Of a stretch of DNA of 17,234 bases, positions 8,177 through 16,143 are shown one piece after another. A program made the position numbers and the translations under genes. Origin of the DNA: Gammaproteobacteria bacterium (GTDB lineage Bacteria > Pseudomonadota > Gammaproteobacteria > SG8-11); assembly GCA_016200445.1 (NCBI GenBank), contig JACQEQ010000220.1, positions 1 to 17,234 of the forward strand. Direction: 5' to 3'. The notes beneath the pieces are model-generated. The model searched no databases. It was not told the origin of the DNA and saw only the letters and a list, made by a program, of their open reading frames with translations. Position 1 is the first letter of the stretch. Every line of letters starts with the position of its first letter.

Positions 8177-9736
8177 CTAGCCTTCGCGAATCACACGCAT
8201 CACTTCTTCCAGTGCAGTCTTACCTTCTAACACCAAACGCAAACCGTCGTCGCCGATGCTGGCGGTGAATTTACGTGCGTGCGCTTCCAGCTCATGTTCG
8301 CCGGAGCCGTCGTGGATCATGCCGCGAATGACGTCGTCGATCTCGACTAATTCGTAAATGCCGGTGCGGCCGTAATAGCCGTGGAAATTACACTGCGCGC
8401 AGCCTTCCGGGTGAAACAGCGTGGGCGGATTTTGCACATCAAAGCCGAATGCCGCGCAATCTTTGGCATTAGCCACGTAAGGCTTTTTGCAATGCGGGCA
8501 GAGCTTGCGCAACAAGCGTTGCGCAACTACGCCGAGCAACGTCGACGACAACAAGAAGGGTTCAACACCCATGTCGCGCAAACGCGTCACCGCGCCCACG
8601 GCGCTGTTGGTGTGCAAGGTCGACAATACCAAGTGGCCAGTCAAGCTCGCTTGCACCGCAATCTGCGCGGTTTCGACATCGCGGATTTCGCCGACCATCA
8701 CTACGTCGGGGTCCTGACGCAAAATGGCACGCAGACCGCGTGCAAACGTCATTTCCACTTTGGTGTTGACCTGCGTCTGGCCGATGCCGTCGATGTAATA
8801 CTCGATCGGGTCTTCGACGGTCATGATGTTGCGCGTTTTGTTATTGATGCGCGCCAGCGCGGCGTAGAGCGTGGTAGTTTTACCCGAACCGGTCGGACCC
8901 GTCACCAGAATGATGCCGTGCGGTCGATGAATCAACGCGTCGATGCGCCGCAGGCAGTTAGGTTCCATGCCCAGTTGTTCGAGCACCAAGCGCCCGGCTT
9001 GTTTATCCAGCAAGCGCAACACGACGCGTTCACCTTGGCCGGTGGGAATAGTCGAGACGCGCACATCCACCGCGCGCCCGGCGATACGCAGCGAAATACG
9101 TCCGTCTTGTGGCAGTCGCTTCTCGGCAATGTCAAGCTTAGCCATGACCTTGATGCGCGACGAAATCAGCGACGCCAGCGCACGGCGCGGTTCCAGTACT
9201 TCGCGCAACATGCCGTCGACGCGAAAGCGTACCACCAGGCGCGACTCGAACGGCTCGATGTGAATATCGGAGGCGTTTTCCTTAATCGCCTGCGTCAGCA
9301 GCGCATTGATCAGCCGGATGATGGGTGCATCATCGGCGCTTTCCAGCAAGTCTTCCGGCTCGTTGAGCTCCTGCGCGATCTCGGCGAGATTCGCTTCTTC
9401 ATCCATGTCGCTCATCATGTCCAGCGCCGCGCCGGTGCCGCCTTCGTAAGCTTTTTGCAGCAACGCGTCGAAACGATCCACCTCGATCATCTGCAAGCGC
9501 AACGGCAAACCGAAAAAACGCCGCACTTCCGCAAACGTGTGCATCGGCACACCTTTGCGGAATACCAGCTTCACATGATCCGCATGCATCGCATCCACCA
9601 GCACGCCGTGGCGCTTCGCATAAGCAAAGGGCAAATGCTTGGGACGCGCTGCGCCGGGCGCAAGCAACGGCTCCAGCATGGGAGCCTGCGCCGCCTCGTC
9701 GGGCACGCGCTCAGGAATTTCAGAGTCCTGGGTCAT
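8177..9736 (-). CDS. gspE: Type II secretion system ATPase GspE
   Basis: 519 residues. N1E/N2E-like domains cover ~30-160. The core ATPase has the Walker A motif GPTGSGKTTTLY (~275-286), an Asp box around VEDPIEYYIDGIGQTQVN (~300-318), Walker B PDVVMVGEIRD (~338-348) and the His box GHLVLSTLHTNSA (~360). A zinc-binding tetracysteine module, CPHC (~410) with CAQC (~444), is typical of GspE/PilB. GspE is the cytoplasmic hexameric ATPase that drives pseudopilus assembly by binding GspL and GspF. It starts 7 nt after the gspD stop, so it is the last gene of a gspC-gspD-gspE operon. The expected next gene, gspF, is missing because glcF converges right behind it. Confidence 0.95.
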   Translation of the reverse strand: MTQDSEIPERVPDEAAQAPMLEPLLAPGAARPKHLPFAYAKRHGVLVDAMHADHVKLVFRKGVPMHTFAEVRRFFGLPLRLQMIEVDRFDALLQKAYEGGTGAALDMMSDMDEEANLAEIAQELNEPEDLLESADDAPIIRLINALLTQAIKENASDIHIEPFESRLVVRFRVDGMLREVLEPRRALASLISSRIKVMAKLDIAEKRLPQDGRISLRIAGRAVDVRVSTIPTGQGERVVLRLLDKQAGRLVLEQLGMEPNCLRRIDALIHRPHGIILVTGPTGSGKTTTLYAALARINNKTRNIMTVEDPIEYYIDGIGQTQVNTKVEMTFARGLRAILRQDPDVVMVGEIRDVETAQIAVQASLTGHLVLSTLHTNSAVGAVTRLRDMGVEPFLLSSTLLGVVAQRLLRKLCPHCKKPYVANAKDCAAFGFDVQNPPTLFHPEGCAQCNFHGYYGRTGIYELVEIDDVIRGMIHDGSGEHELEAHARKFTASIGDDGLRLVLEGKTALEEVMRVIREG

Positions 9737-9743
9737 GACATTA

Positions 9744-11915
9744 TTATTGCTGAAGGTCCGGCGCAGCGGCAGGCGGAGTCACGGGCGAAGTAGCCGGTGG
9801 CATGGCCGGCGTAGCTTCCGGCAATGGCGTGGGTTGAACGACGGGTACGGCTGCGGGCGGCATCACCGCCGGAACGCTTGGTGCGACTGCGGCTGGCTCG
9901 CTACGTTCTTTCTTTTCTTCTTTGCGCGACACGCCGACAAAGTCTTTTAAATCCGGCAGCACCGGAATTTCTTTATCGGAAATCATACCGACGCCGTTCT
10001 CGCGTATTTCAGCCTGTTTATCACGCATATAATTGTATTTGCCGTTGGTGACGCGAATGCCGGTTTCAACATCGCGAATCACCGTAGGACGCAGAAATAT
10101 CATCAGATTGGTTTTGGTTTTCGAGGTGGTTTTGGAACGGAACAACGCACCCAAAAATGGAATATCGCCCAATAACGGTACGCGCGAATTCGCTTCTTTC
10201 ACATCGTCCTTGATCAAGCCGCCCAACACCAGGACTTGCCCGCTATCGACCATGACCGTGGTTTTCATGGTGCGCAAATTGGTTTTAATGTTGGCACTGC
10301 CCGGATCACCCGGCGCGCTGGCGTCGAAGTTTTCCACCTTCTGCTCGAAGTCGAGCTTGATGCTGTCGCCTTCGCTGATTTGCGGTTTTACCTTGAGATC
10401 GATACCCACCTTGGTCGGGGTAAATGTCGTGAACGGACTGGTCGCGGTGGCACTGCCGCCAGTGCCCGTGCTGGTGAAAGAACCCGTGGGCACAGACACC
10501 TGATCACCGACAAAAATACTCGCCTCCTCATTATCGAGCGTGACGATATTCGGCGTTGATAAAACATTGGTTGCGCCATCAGATTTCAATGCATGTAACA
10601 CTGAAGCGAAGCTCATACCATCTTTGACGATGCGGCCCACGCCAAACGTAATACCGGCCTGTGGAGAAATGCCGGTAGCTGACCCGCTCACACCAGCGGC
10701 GATTGCACCAGTCAAGCCATTATTAAAATTGGATATAGCTGCCGGGCGATTGCCTGAGCCTCGATCCAACACAGCCCAATCAACACCGAGCAAATTGTTC
10801 ATATTGTTGGAAACTTCCGCAATGATCGCCTCCACCAACACTTGCGCGCGGCGCACATCGAGCTGACGAATCACCGATTCCAGAGAACGAAATACCGCTG
10901 CAGGCGCGGTTATAACCAGCGCGTTACTGCTCTCGTCGGCCTGGATATTGAAAATGTCACTACCAGCCCCGCTCGCACCCATCGGCACCGGCACACCCGG
11001 CGGTGCCCCACCAATAGGAGCGCCACCCGCCTTGGCCGCCTTGGCCTGCGTGGTTTGCACACCGGTCAACACCGGCACTAAATCTTTCGCCTTGGCGTAG
11101 CGCAAATAAATCACGTGTGTGTCGCCGACCGACTGGGTTGGCGTGTCGAGGTGGGCAATGATGGCGCGCAATTGCAGACGGTCACCGCGATCACCGCCGA
11201 TCAACAGACTGTTACTGCGCTCGTCTGCAACCAAGGCGGCTTGCTGTGATTGTGGGTCGCCTTTTTTGCTTTGCTGCTGCAAGGTGTTGAGCACGCGCAC
11301 CACATCCGCTGCCGCCGCATAATTCAGTTTTACAAACTCGACCTCACCGCTGGTGGGCTGATCGATGCGAGCAATCAGCTCGATCATGCGTTCAATGTTT
11401 ACTGCGCGGTCGGAAATGATCAGCATGTTGGATTGCGGATACGCCGCCATGTGGCCCTGCGGCGGAACCAAGGGACGTAAAATGGGCACCAGCTGCGCGG
11501 CGGCGACGTTCTTGACTTCAATCACGCGCGTGACCATCTCGTCGCCTACCCCGGGATTTTTATCCGAAGCAGTAGGTGCGGCGTGATGCTTAGCATCGGC
11601 GTCGGGAATAATCTTGGTGACCTTGCCGTAGGGAATGGCTGAAAAACCATGCACCTCAAGCACCGACAGGAACACATCGTAGACTTCTTTTTTGTCGAGC
11701 GGTCGCGACGAGATGATGGTGATTTTGCCTTTGACACGCGGGTCGACAATGAAATTTTTACCGGTGATTTCCGATACGGTGCCAATCAGCGCGCTGATGT
11801 CGGCGCCTTTCAAATTCAAAGTGACACTTTCGGCGGCGACGGATACGGTAAATGTCGAGATCAGCAACAGCGTGCCAATGCGGGCATTGTGTTTTACTCG
11901 GCTTACGATAGACAT
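9744..11915 (-). CDS. gspD: Type II secretion system secretin GspD
   Basis: 723 residues. An N-terminal Sec signal peptide (positive KHNAR, then LLLISTFTVSVAA, cleavage near residue 28) precedes the N0 domain (VTLNLKGADISALIGTVSEITGKNFIVDP, quoted as a landmark from ~31). N1-N3 repeats follow to ~350. The secretin beta-barrel domain is marked by QVLVEAIIAEVS, VLSTPNIVTLDNEEASI and the signature VPLLGDIPFLGALF (~580-593). The last ~50 residues form a proline/alanine/valine-rich tail instead of an obvious S-domain that would bind a pilotin. A likely Shine-Dalgarno (AAGGTCGGA) precedes the ATG. It forms the outer-membrane channel of the type II secreton and contacts GspC in the periplasm. It lies 39 nt after gspC and 7 nt before gspE. 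Confidence 0.95.
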   Translation of the reverse strand: MSIVSRVKHNARIGTLLLISTFTVSVAAESVTLNLKGADISALIGTVSEITGKNFIVDPRVKGKITIISSRPLDKKEVYDVFLSVLEVHGFSAIPYGKVTKIIPDADAKHHAAPTASDKNPGVGDEMVTRVIEVKNVAAAQLVPILRPLVPPQGHMAAYPQSNMLIISDRAVNIERMIELIARIDQPTSGEVEFVKLNYAAAADVVRVLNTLQQQSKKGDPQSQQAALVADERSNSLLIGGDRGDRLQLRAIIAHLDTPTQSVGDTHVIYLRYAKAKDLVPVLTGVQTTQAKAAKAGGAPIGGAPPGVPVPMGASGAGSDIFNIQADESSNALVITAPAAVFRSLESVIRQLDVRRAQVLVEAIIAEVSNNMNNLLGVDWAVLDRGSGNRPAAISNFNNGLTGAIAAGVSGSATGISPQAGITFGVGRIVKDGMSFASVLHALKSDGATNVLSTPNIVTLDNEEASIFVGDQVSVPTGSFTSTGTGGSATATSPFTTFTPTKVGIDLKVKPQISEGDSIKLDFEQKVENFDASAPGDPGSANIKTNLRTMKTTVMVDSGQVLVLGGLIKDDVKEANSRVPLLGDIPFLGALFRSKTTSKTKTNLMIFLRPTVIRDVETGIRVTNGKYNYMRDKQAEIRENGVGMISDKEIPVLPDLKDFVGVSRKEEKKERSEPAAVAPSVPAVMPPAAVPVVQPTPLPEATPAMPPATSPVTPPAAAPDLQQ

Positions 11916-11954
11916 TCCGACCTTACCCCTTCCTATGAGTTCTTGAGTTAGCGG

Positions 11955-12890
11955 TTATTCGACGGCGAATGAAAAGCCCTGCGTCACTCCATTACGCATC
12001 ACTTCGATATTGACCTGACCTGCCGTCTGCAAATTTTGAATAATTTCCAGCCCTTTCACGGGATTGTCCAAGCGCACGCCATTCACCATGGTCACTACAT
12101 CACCGGCGCGCAACCCGAAGCGTGACAATAATTGCCGGTCACGACCTGGACTCACACGATACCCGATTAGCCGGTCACCTTCGCGCACTGGCTCGGCGCG
12201 CACGAGATCCATGACGCTTTGCGGATCTTGGTTCAGCGCATCGCGGTACTCATGCAACAGGGCACCGGTACTGCGGTTGTCACTGCCCATACCGCTCGGT
12301 GGCAACACATGGCGCCCTTGCTGCGCCATCGACATCGCGGGCGGCTGCATGCCGGGACCACCACTGCCAGGTTGACCCAAAATGGTTTCATCTACCGGCA
12401 AGCGCAGTATCTCCATTCGATTGTTGCGCTTGAGCATGACGTAATCCGCGTGAATTTCTTCGAGCGACGCGCCGCCAGGGACTTGCATCCCTACCGAATA
12501 AAATTCTTCGTTCCCCGAGGCATCACTGATGATGGCCTTGGCGGTGCCGACTGCCGACGACGCGATGACGCCCAGAAGCGTGAGATTCAAGCGCGTTTCC
12601 GGCACGACCACTTGTTCTTCAACTTTGGGTGCGGCTGCTATATCAACGCGGCCAAATAGACTTGCTTGACTGATGCTGATCTCGACGGCTGGTTTAGCGA
12701 TTTGCGCAGTGGCAAGCGGGGGCTCTGGCGGAATGGCTTCTTCCGTTTCCGTGATCGGAACGATTCTCCAGGTCAACTCCGCCATGCGAAAACAGAGGGC
12801 TATCACCAGTAGCGTCGCGAGCGCCCATGGCAAGCGCTCCAATAATTGGGTACGTGCGATAAATTGGTGAAGCGCTTCCTTAGCGTGCAT
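11955..12890 (-). CDS. gspC: Type II secretion system protein GspC
   Basis: 311 residues with the GspC layout. There is a short cytoplasmic N-terminus, one membrane segment (~21-36, WALATLLVIALCFRMA) and a periplasmic linker. The homology region covers ~75-170, where 'LTLLGVIAS', 'AIISD' and a stretch on surface residues match the family. A C-terminal PDZ domain (~215-311) contains RFGLRAGDVVTMVNGVRLDN. A Pro/Gly/Gln-rich stretch separates the homology region from the PDZ. GspC links the inner-membrane platform to the secretin N0 domain and helps select substrates. First gene of the C-D-E operon. No Shine-Dalgarno is visible before the ATG at 12890. A TTGACA lies only 20 nt upstream, too close for a normal promoter plus leader, so initiation may be weak or leaderless. 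Confidence 0.9.
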   Translation of the reverse strand: MHAKEALHQFIARTQLLERLPWALATLLVIALCFRMAELTWRIVPITETEEAIPPEPPLATAQIAKPAVEISISQASLFGRVDIAAAPKVEEQVVVPETRLNLTLLGVIASSAVGTAKAIISDASGNEEFYSVGMQVPGGASLEEIHADYVMLKRNNRMEILRLPVDETILGQPGSGGPGMQPPAMSMAQQGRHVLPPSGMGSDNRSTGALLHEYRDALNQDPQSVMDLVRAEPVREGDRLIGYRVSPGRDRQLLSRFGLRAGDVVTMVNGVRLDNPVKGLEIIQNLQTAGQVNIEVMRNGVTQGFSFAVE

Positions 12891-13124
12891 AGAGAATTGC
12901 CTAAAATACGTGTCAATTACCTAGCTTAGATTGCGGCAGATTCTACGCGATTCACTAGTCAAGATATAGTCAGGCAGCGCACAGACTCGCGCTGTAATGA
13001 TAGGTGCGATACCGGATTATTTTATCGATATGCAGTACCGCATCGCTCACATCAATGCGGTTATTTAGCTATGCTCGCTTTTGCGACATACAAAGCATGG
13101 CTAGATGTAATGCACCGGCCGCAA
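12891..13124. other. Intergenic region between gspC and prfC
   Basis: 234 nt without a credible gene. It must hold the gspC promoter and the prfC 3' end. The only consensus-like hexamer is TTGACA (minus strand, 12911-12916), but its matching -10 would overlap the gspC start codon. I see no hairpin followed by a T-run that would be a convincing prfC terminator. Confidence 0.5.
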
Positions 13125-14705
13125 TTAGTGTTCTCGCGTGGTCAGAAAGTTCACATCAGGCCAACGTTCCATCGTCAGTTGCAAATTTACACGGGTGGGC
13201 GCGATGTAAACTAAATCTCCTTTACCGTCCAACGCTAAATTGTCGAACGCTTTGGTGCGGAAATCTTCTAGCTTCTTTGGGTTGTCGCAACTGATCCAGC
13301 GCGCCGTCGAAACGTTCACCGCTTCAAATACACAGTCCACGCCGTATTCATGCTGGAGACGATATGCAACAACGTCGAACTGCAAAATTCCGACTGCGCC
13401 GACGATCAGGTCGTTGCTGTTAAATGGCCGGAATAATTGCGACGCGCCTTCCTCGCAAAGTTGTTCGATCCCTTTTTGCAGCGCCTTGGCGCGCAATGGA
13501 TCACGCAAACGCGCGCGTCGAAACAGCTCGGGCGCAAAGTGTGGAATGCCGGTGAATTTTAACGCTTCGCCTTGCGTGAAGGTTTCACCGATTTGAATGG
13601 TGCCATGATTATGTAGGCCGATGATGTCGCCGGGGAAAGCCGCTTCGGTGTGCTCGCGCTCGCTCGCCATGAAGGTAATCGCGCTGGCGATGCGCACTTC
13701 GCGCGCATCACGCACCTGAAATAATTTCATCCCCTTGGTATAGGTACCAGAGCATACGCGTAAAAACGCAACCCGGTCGCGATGCTGCGGGTCCATGTTG
13801 GCCTGAATTTTAAACACGAAACCGCTGAACGTTTCTTCACTGGGCTGCACTATGCGCGTCGTGGTGGCGTGGGCGGTGGGTGGCGGCGCAAATTCGGAAA
13901 ATGCATCGAGTAATTCTTGCACGCCGAAATTATTAATTGCCGAACCAAAGAACACCGGCGTGAGCCGGCCGGCCAGAAATTCTTTGAGATCGAAGCGGTG
14001 ACTCGCACCGTGCACCAATTCGACTTCCTGACGAAACTCCTGCGCAAGACTTTCAAACAACGCATCAAGGCGTGGATTGTTTAAACCATCAATCACTTCA
14101 CCCGTGTTAATTTTTCCGCCATGGGTTGAACTGAACAAATGCACGCGATCATTGGCGAGATGAAACACGCCTTTGAAACGCTTGCCCATGCCGATTGGCC
14201 AGGTGACCGGTGCACATTTTATTTTCAGTATGAGTTCGACTTCATCGAGCAAGTCGATAGGCTCGCGGCCTTCGCGGTCCAGCTTGTTTATAAAGGTAAT
14301 AATAGGTGTATCGCGCATACGACACACATCCATCAACTTGATGGTGCGCTCTTCAACACCCTTCGCGCTGTCGATCACCATCAACGCCGCATCCACTGCG
14401 GTGAGCGTGCGATAAGTGTCTTCCGAGAAATCTTCGTGACCGGGAGTGTCGAGTAAATTAATTATTTTGTCGCGATACGGAAACTGCATGACCGAACTCG
14501 TCACGGAAATTCCACGTTGCTTTTCGATTTCCATCCAGTCCGAGGTTGCATGACGCGCTGCCTTGCGCCCCTTGACCGTGCCGGCAAGTTGGATGGCACC
14601 ACCGAACAACAACAGCTTTTCAGTGAGTGTAGTTTTACCTGCATCCGGATGCGAGATGATTGCAAACGTGCGGCGCCGTGCTATTTCGTGCTGTAATTCA
14701 GGCAT
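13125..14705 (-). CDS. prfC: Peptide chain release factor 3 (RF3)
   Basis: 526 residues against about 529 in E. coli RF3. The translational GTPase G-domain is complete: G1 SHPDAGKTT (~18-26), G2 region RGISVTSSVM (~64-73), G3 DTPGHEDFSEDTYRTL (~87-102) and G4 NKLDREGR (~140). RF3-specific segments follow, including FKGVFHLANDRVHLF (~178), the domain II start around GFVFKIQANMDP and the C-terminal LQFDVVAYRLQHEYGV. RF3 is a GTPase that recycles RF1/RF2 from the ribosome after peptide release. The ATG at 14705 is preceded by GGAAAG, 9 nt upstream. It is flanked by non-coding gaps of 234 nt and 270 nt and appears monocistronic. Confidence 0.96.
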   Translation of the reverse strand: MPELQHEIARRRTFAIISHPDAGKTTLTEKLLLFGGAIQLAGTVKGRKAARHATSDWMEIEKQRGISVTSSVMQFPYRDKIINLLDTPGHEDFSEDTYRTLTAVDAALMVIDSAKGVEERTIKLMDVCRMRDTPIITFINKLDREGREPIDLLDEVELILKIKCAPVTWPIGMGKRFKGVFHLANDRVHLFSSTHGGKINTGEVIDGLNNPRLDALFESLAQEFRQEVELVHGASHRFDLKEFLAGRLTPVFFGSAINNFGVQELLDAFSEFAPPPTAHATTTRIVQPSEETFSGFVFKIQANMDPQHRDRVAFLRVCSGTYTKGMKLFQVRDAREVRIASAITFMASEREHTEAAFPGDIIGLHNHGTIQIGETFTQGEALKFTGIPHFAPELFRRARLRDPLRAKALQKGIEQLCEEGASQLFRPFNSNDLIVGAVGILQFDVVAYRLQHEYGVDCVFEAVNVSTARWISCDNPKKLEDFRTKAFDNLALDGKGDLVYIAPTRVNLQLTMERWPDVNFLTTREH

Positions 14706-14731
14706 ATTTTCATACTTTCCAACGGGGGCTC

Positions 14732-14761
14732 ATTCTAATTGAATGCACTCGCAACTTACAA
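14732..14761 (-). promoter_or_regulatory. Candidate sigma70 promoter for prfC
   Basis: On the minus strand TTGTAA (14756-14761) and TAGAAT (14732-14737) are separated by 18 nt, giving a leader of about 20 nt before the prfC ATG. Hexamer fit is fair, not perfect. Confidence 0.4.
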
Positions 14762-14912
14762 ACTCGTTCGAGCATGGAAAATTTTTCTCTGTCATTTGAT
14801 TTTATGCATCGTGCAAAAGCAAATACGTGCGACTTTATTTAAAGTGCGCTACACATTGGCCGCTACAATTCACAGCGTAACTCAATACACCAAGGTTGGT
14901 GGTTCACCTGAA

Positions 14913-14940
14913 TGGACTAATTGTTGTTATTGTCTATACT
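14913..14940 (+). promoter_or_regulatory. Candidate sigma70 promoter for the lysine-rich protein
   Basis: TGGACT (14913-14918) and TATACT (14935-14940) are separated by 16 nt, about 35 nt before the start codon. The -10 is good and the -35 matches in four of six positions. The rest of the 14706-14975 gap has no gene that I can support. Confidence 0.4.
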
Positions 14941-14964
14941 CAATCGTGACTGTGTTAACCCATC

Positions 14965-14971
14965 GGAGGAA
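14965..14971 (+). promoter_or_regulatory. Strong Shine-Dalgarno fixing the start of the lysine-rich protein
   Basis: GGAGGAA lies 4-6 nt before the ATG at 14976. It shows that the true protein is short, although the frame stays open upstream to 14739. Confidence 0.85.
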
Positions 14972-14975
14972 AGCT

Positions 14976-15104
14976 ATGGCTGCGAAGAAAAAAGCTGTTA
15001 AGAAAGTTGTGAAGAAGAAAGTTGCAAAGAAAAAAGTAGTCGCTAAGAAAAAAGTTGCAGCGAAAAAGACCGTGAAGAAAAAAGCGGCAAAGAAGAAAGG
15101 CTAA
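14976..15104 (+). CDS. Short lysine-rich histone H1-like protein (42 aa)
   Basis: 42 residues, 22 of them lysine, the rest almost only alanine and valine (start MAAKKKAVKKVV, end KAAKKKG). The pattern is a run of KKK/KK blocks separated by AV, VV, VA or AA, resembling the C-terminal tails of histone H1-like proteins (AlgP/HctB/PhaF-like) without any further domain. Such tails bind DNA or RNA through charge. The role here is inferred from composition only. The strong Shine-Dalgarno and the hairpin terminator 42 nt after the stop support a real, separately transcribed gene. It could alternatively act on polyphosphate or ribosomes. Confidence 0.8.
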   Translation: MAAKKKAVKKVVKKKVAKKKVVAKKKVAAKKTVKKKAAKKKG

Positions 15105-15146
15105 ACACTAAGACCAAAAAACAGTTTAACTTTTCGAATATTTAGG

Positions 15147-15172
15147 AAGGCCTGCGCAAGCAGGCCTTTCTT
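15147..15172 (+). terminator. Rho-independent terminator after the lysine-rich gene
   Basis: AAGGCCTGC (15147-15155) pairs perfectly with GCAGGCCTT (15160-15168) around a GCAA tetraloop, followed by a T-rich tract. It ends the lysine-rich gene's transcript 42 nt after its stop. The stem has no long T-run on the opposite strand, so it acts mainly rightward. Confidence 0.85.
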
Positions 15173-15262
15173 ATTTGCGTGATGAAATAATTTTTGTCGT
15201 GGCAAGCGCGGTACGAACGCTGTCGTACGAGTGATACTTAGTATTGAAGCAGGAGAATGAAG

Positions 15263-15338
15263 TGGTGGGCCGTGAAGGGATCGAACCTTCGACCACCGGA
15301 TTAAAAGTCCGATGCTCTACCGACTGAGCTAACGGCCC
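15263..15338 (-). tRNA. tRNA-Lys (anticodon UUU)
   Basis: 76 nt on the minus strand from GGGCCGTTAGCTCAG to an encoded CCA. The acceptor stem GGGCCGT pairs with ACGGCCC. The D-loop has AGCTCAGTCGG, the anticodon loop is CTTTTAA with anticodon TTT, and the T-arm contains GGTTCGATCC. All cloverleaf arms are intact. It lies 160 nt beyond the lysine-rich protein gene, facing it. Confidence 0.97.
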
Positions 15339-15362
15339 GCTATGCGGAAAAAAGAGTTTGCA

Positions 15363-15390
15363 ATGATACCGAAGTTACTAGGAATGACAA
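15363..15390 (-). promoter_or_regulatory. Sigma70 promoter of tRNA-Lys
   Basis: On the minus strand TTGTCA (15385-15390) and TATCAT (15363-15368) are separated by 16 nt, placing transcription start roughly 20 nt before the mature tRNA 5' end. Each hexamer matches consensus at five of six bases. Confidence 0.65.
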
Positions 15391-15455
15391 GGCCGGTTTC
15401 GCACCACTGCACATTTGTTAGGTTTCACGTTCTATGAAGATCGAGATTATGATCC

Positions 15456-15487
15456 ATCGTAGTTGCGCTTCCCTGCGCAACTACGAT
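15456..15487. terminator. Perfect 13-bp hairpin downstream of the YeeE/YedE gene
   Basis: ATCGTAGTTGCGC (15456-15468) and GCGCAACTACGAT (15475-15487) are perfect inverted repeats around a 6-nt loop. It lies 23 nt beyond the stop of the leftward membrane-protein gene, where a terminator is expected, but no T-run follows on either strand. It may end transcription inefficiently or protect the 3' end of the mRNA. Confidence 0.5.
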
Positions 15488-15510
15488 CTGATGGAAATCT
15501 AAGACAGCCG

Positions 15511-16143
15511 TTAAACTTTGGCGTGTTTACGCAACGCTGCTGGCAGCAGGCGCAATTCAACCAAACTGGTGAGTATTGCCGAAACAAAGGTAGCCTCGCC
15601 CTCATAGACCATTTTGTAATACTGCACTTTCATGGTTAACGCGCTGCCAAGGACAATTCCCGCAAAGGCGATGAACGAGCCTAATGCAAGGGTTGAAGCG
15701 CCAGTCACCGCCTGACCGATGGTGCAGCCCAAAGCCAAGATCCCACCGATACCCATCAGCACACCACCGATAACGTGATTGAAAAAATCTCGGATGGATG
15801 CAAACCACTCGAATCGAAATCCACGCGAGACCAGCGCCCAAATCAATGAACCCAAAATAATTCCAAAGACCGACACCACACCAAACGTCAAATATCGTTC
15901 GTCGAAGCTGTTTAAACCGTAGCGCAAGACTTGCCCAATGGGGTTGATGAATGAAAATGATTGCACTGAGACATCTTGGGGACGCTCTTTTGTTTCGAGC
16001 ATGACCCAGACATCATCTCCGGTGTATTGCGTCCAAGAATATTTATCTTCGCCTGCAGCAATTGTTACCAGTGCGGCTGAGATGTACCACGCAGCAATGA
16101 CCGCAATTCCAACAACCACTCCACCTAAAAAATGCCAGACCAA
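15511..16143 (-). CDS. C-terminal fragment of the split YeeE/YedE protein
   Basis: Up to 210 residues read from a TTG at 16143. They contain a membrane segment (FLGGVVVGIAVIAAWYISAAL), a polar periplasmic-like stretch and the conserved LALGCTIGQAVTGAS region. There is no Shine-Dalgarno for the TTG and homology starts mid-protein, so it is probably not an independent gene but the second half of the frameshifted one. Confidence 0.55.
   Translation of the reverse strand: MVWHFLGGVVVGIAVIAAWYISAALVTIAAGEDKYSWTQYTGDDVWVMLETKERPQDVSVQSFSFINPIGQVLRYGLNSFDERYLTFGVVSVFGIILGSLIWALVSRGFRFEWFASIRDFFNHVIGGVLMGIGGILALGCTIGQAVTGASTLALGSFIAFAGIVLGSALTMKVQYYKMVYEGEATFVSAILTSLVELRLLPAALRKHAKV

Noticed and set aside
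8381..9793. 470-codon open frame on the plus strand opposite gspE
   Set aside because: It is an antisense shadow of a clear gspE gene, with His/Arg/Gln-rich low-information translation and no recognisable domain.
14739..14975. N-terminal extension of the lysine-rich protein
   Set aside because: The extension has unrelated composition, and the strong GGAGGAA before ATG 14976 fixes the start.
15263..15338. tRNA-Lys as an integration (att) site for a genomic island
   Set aside because: I saw no integrase gene and no duplicated tRNA 3' end in the window.
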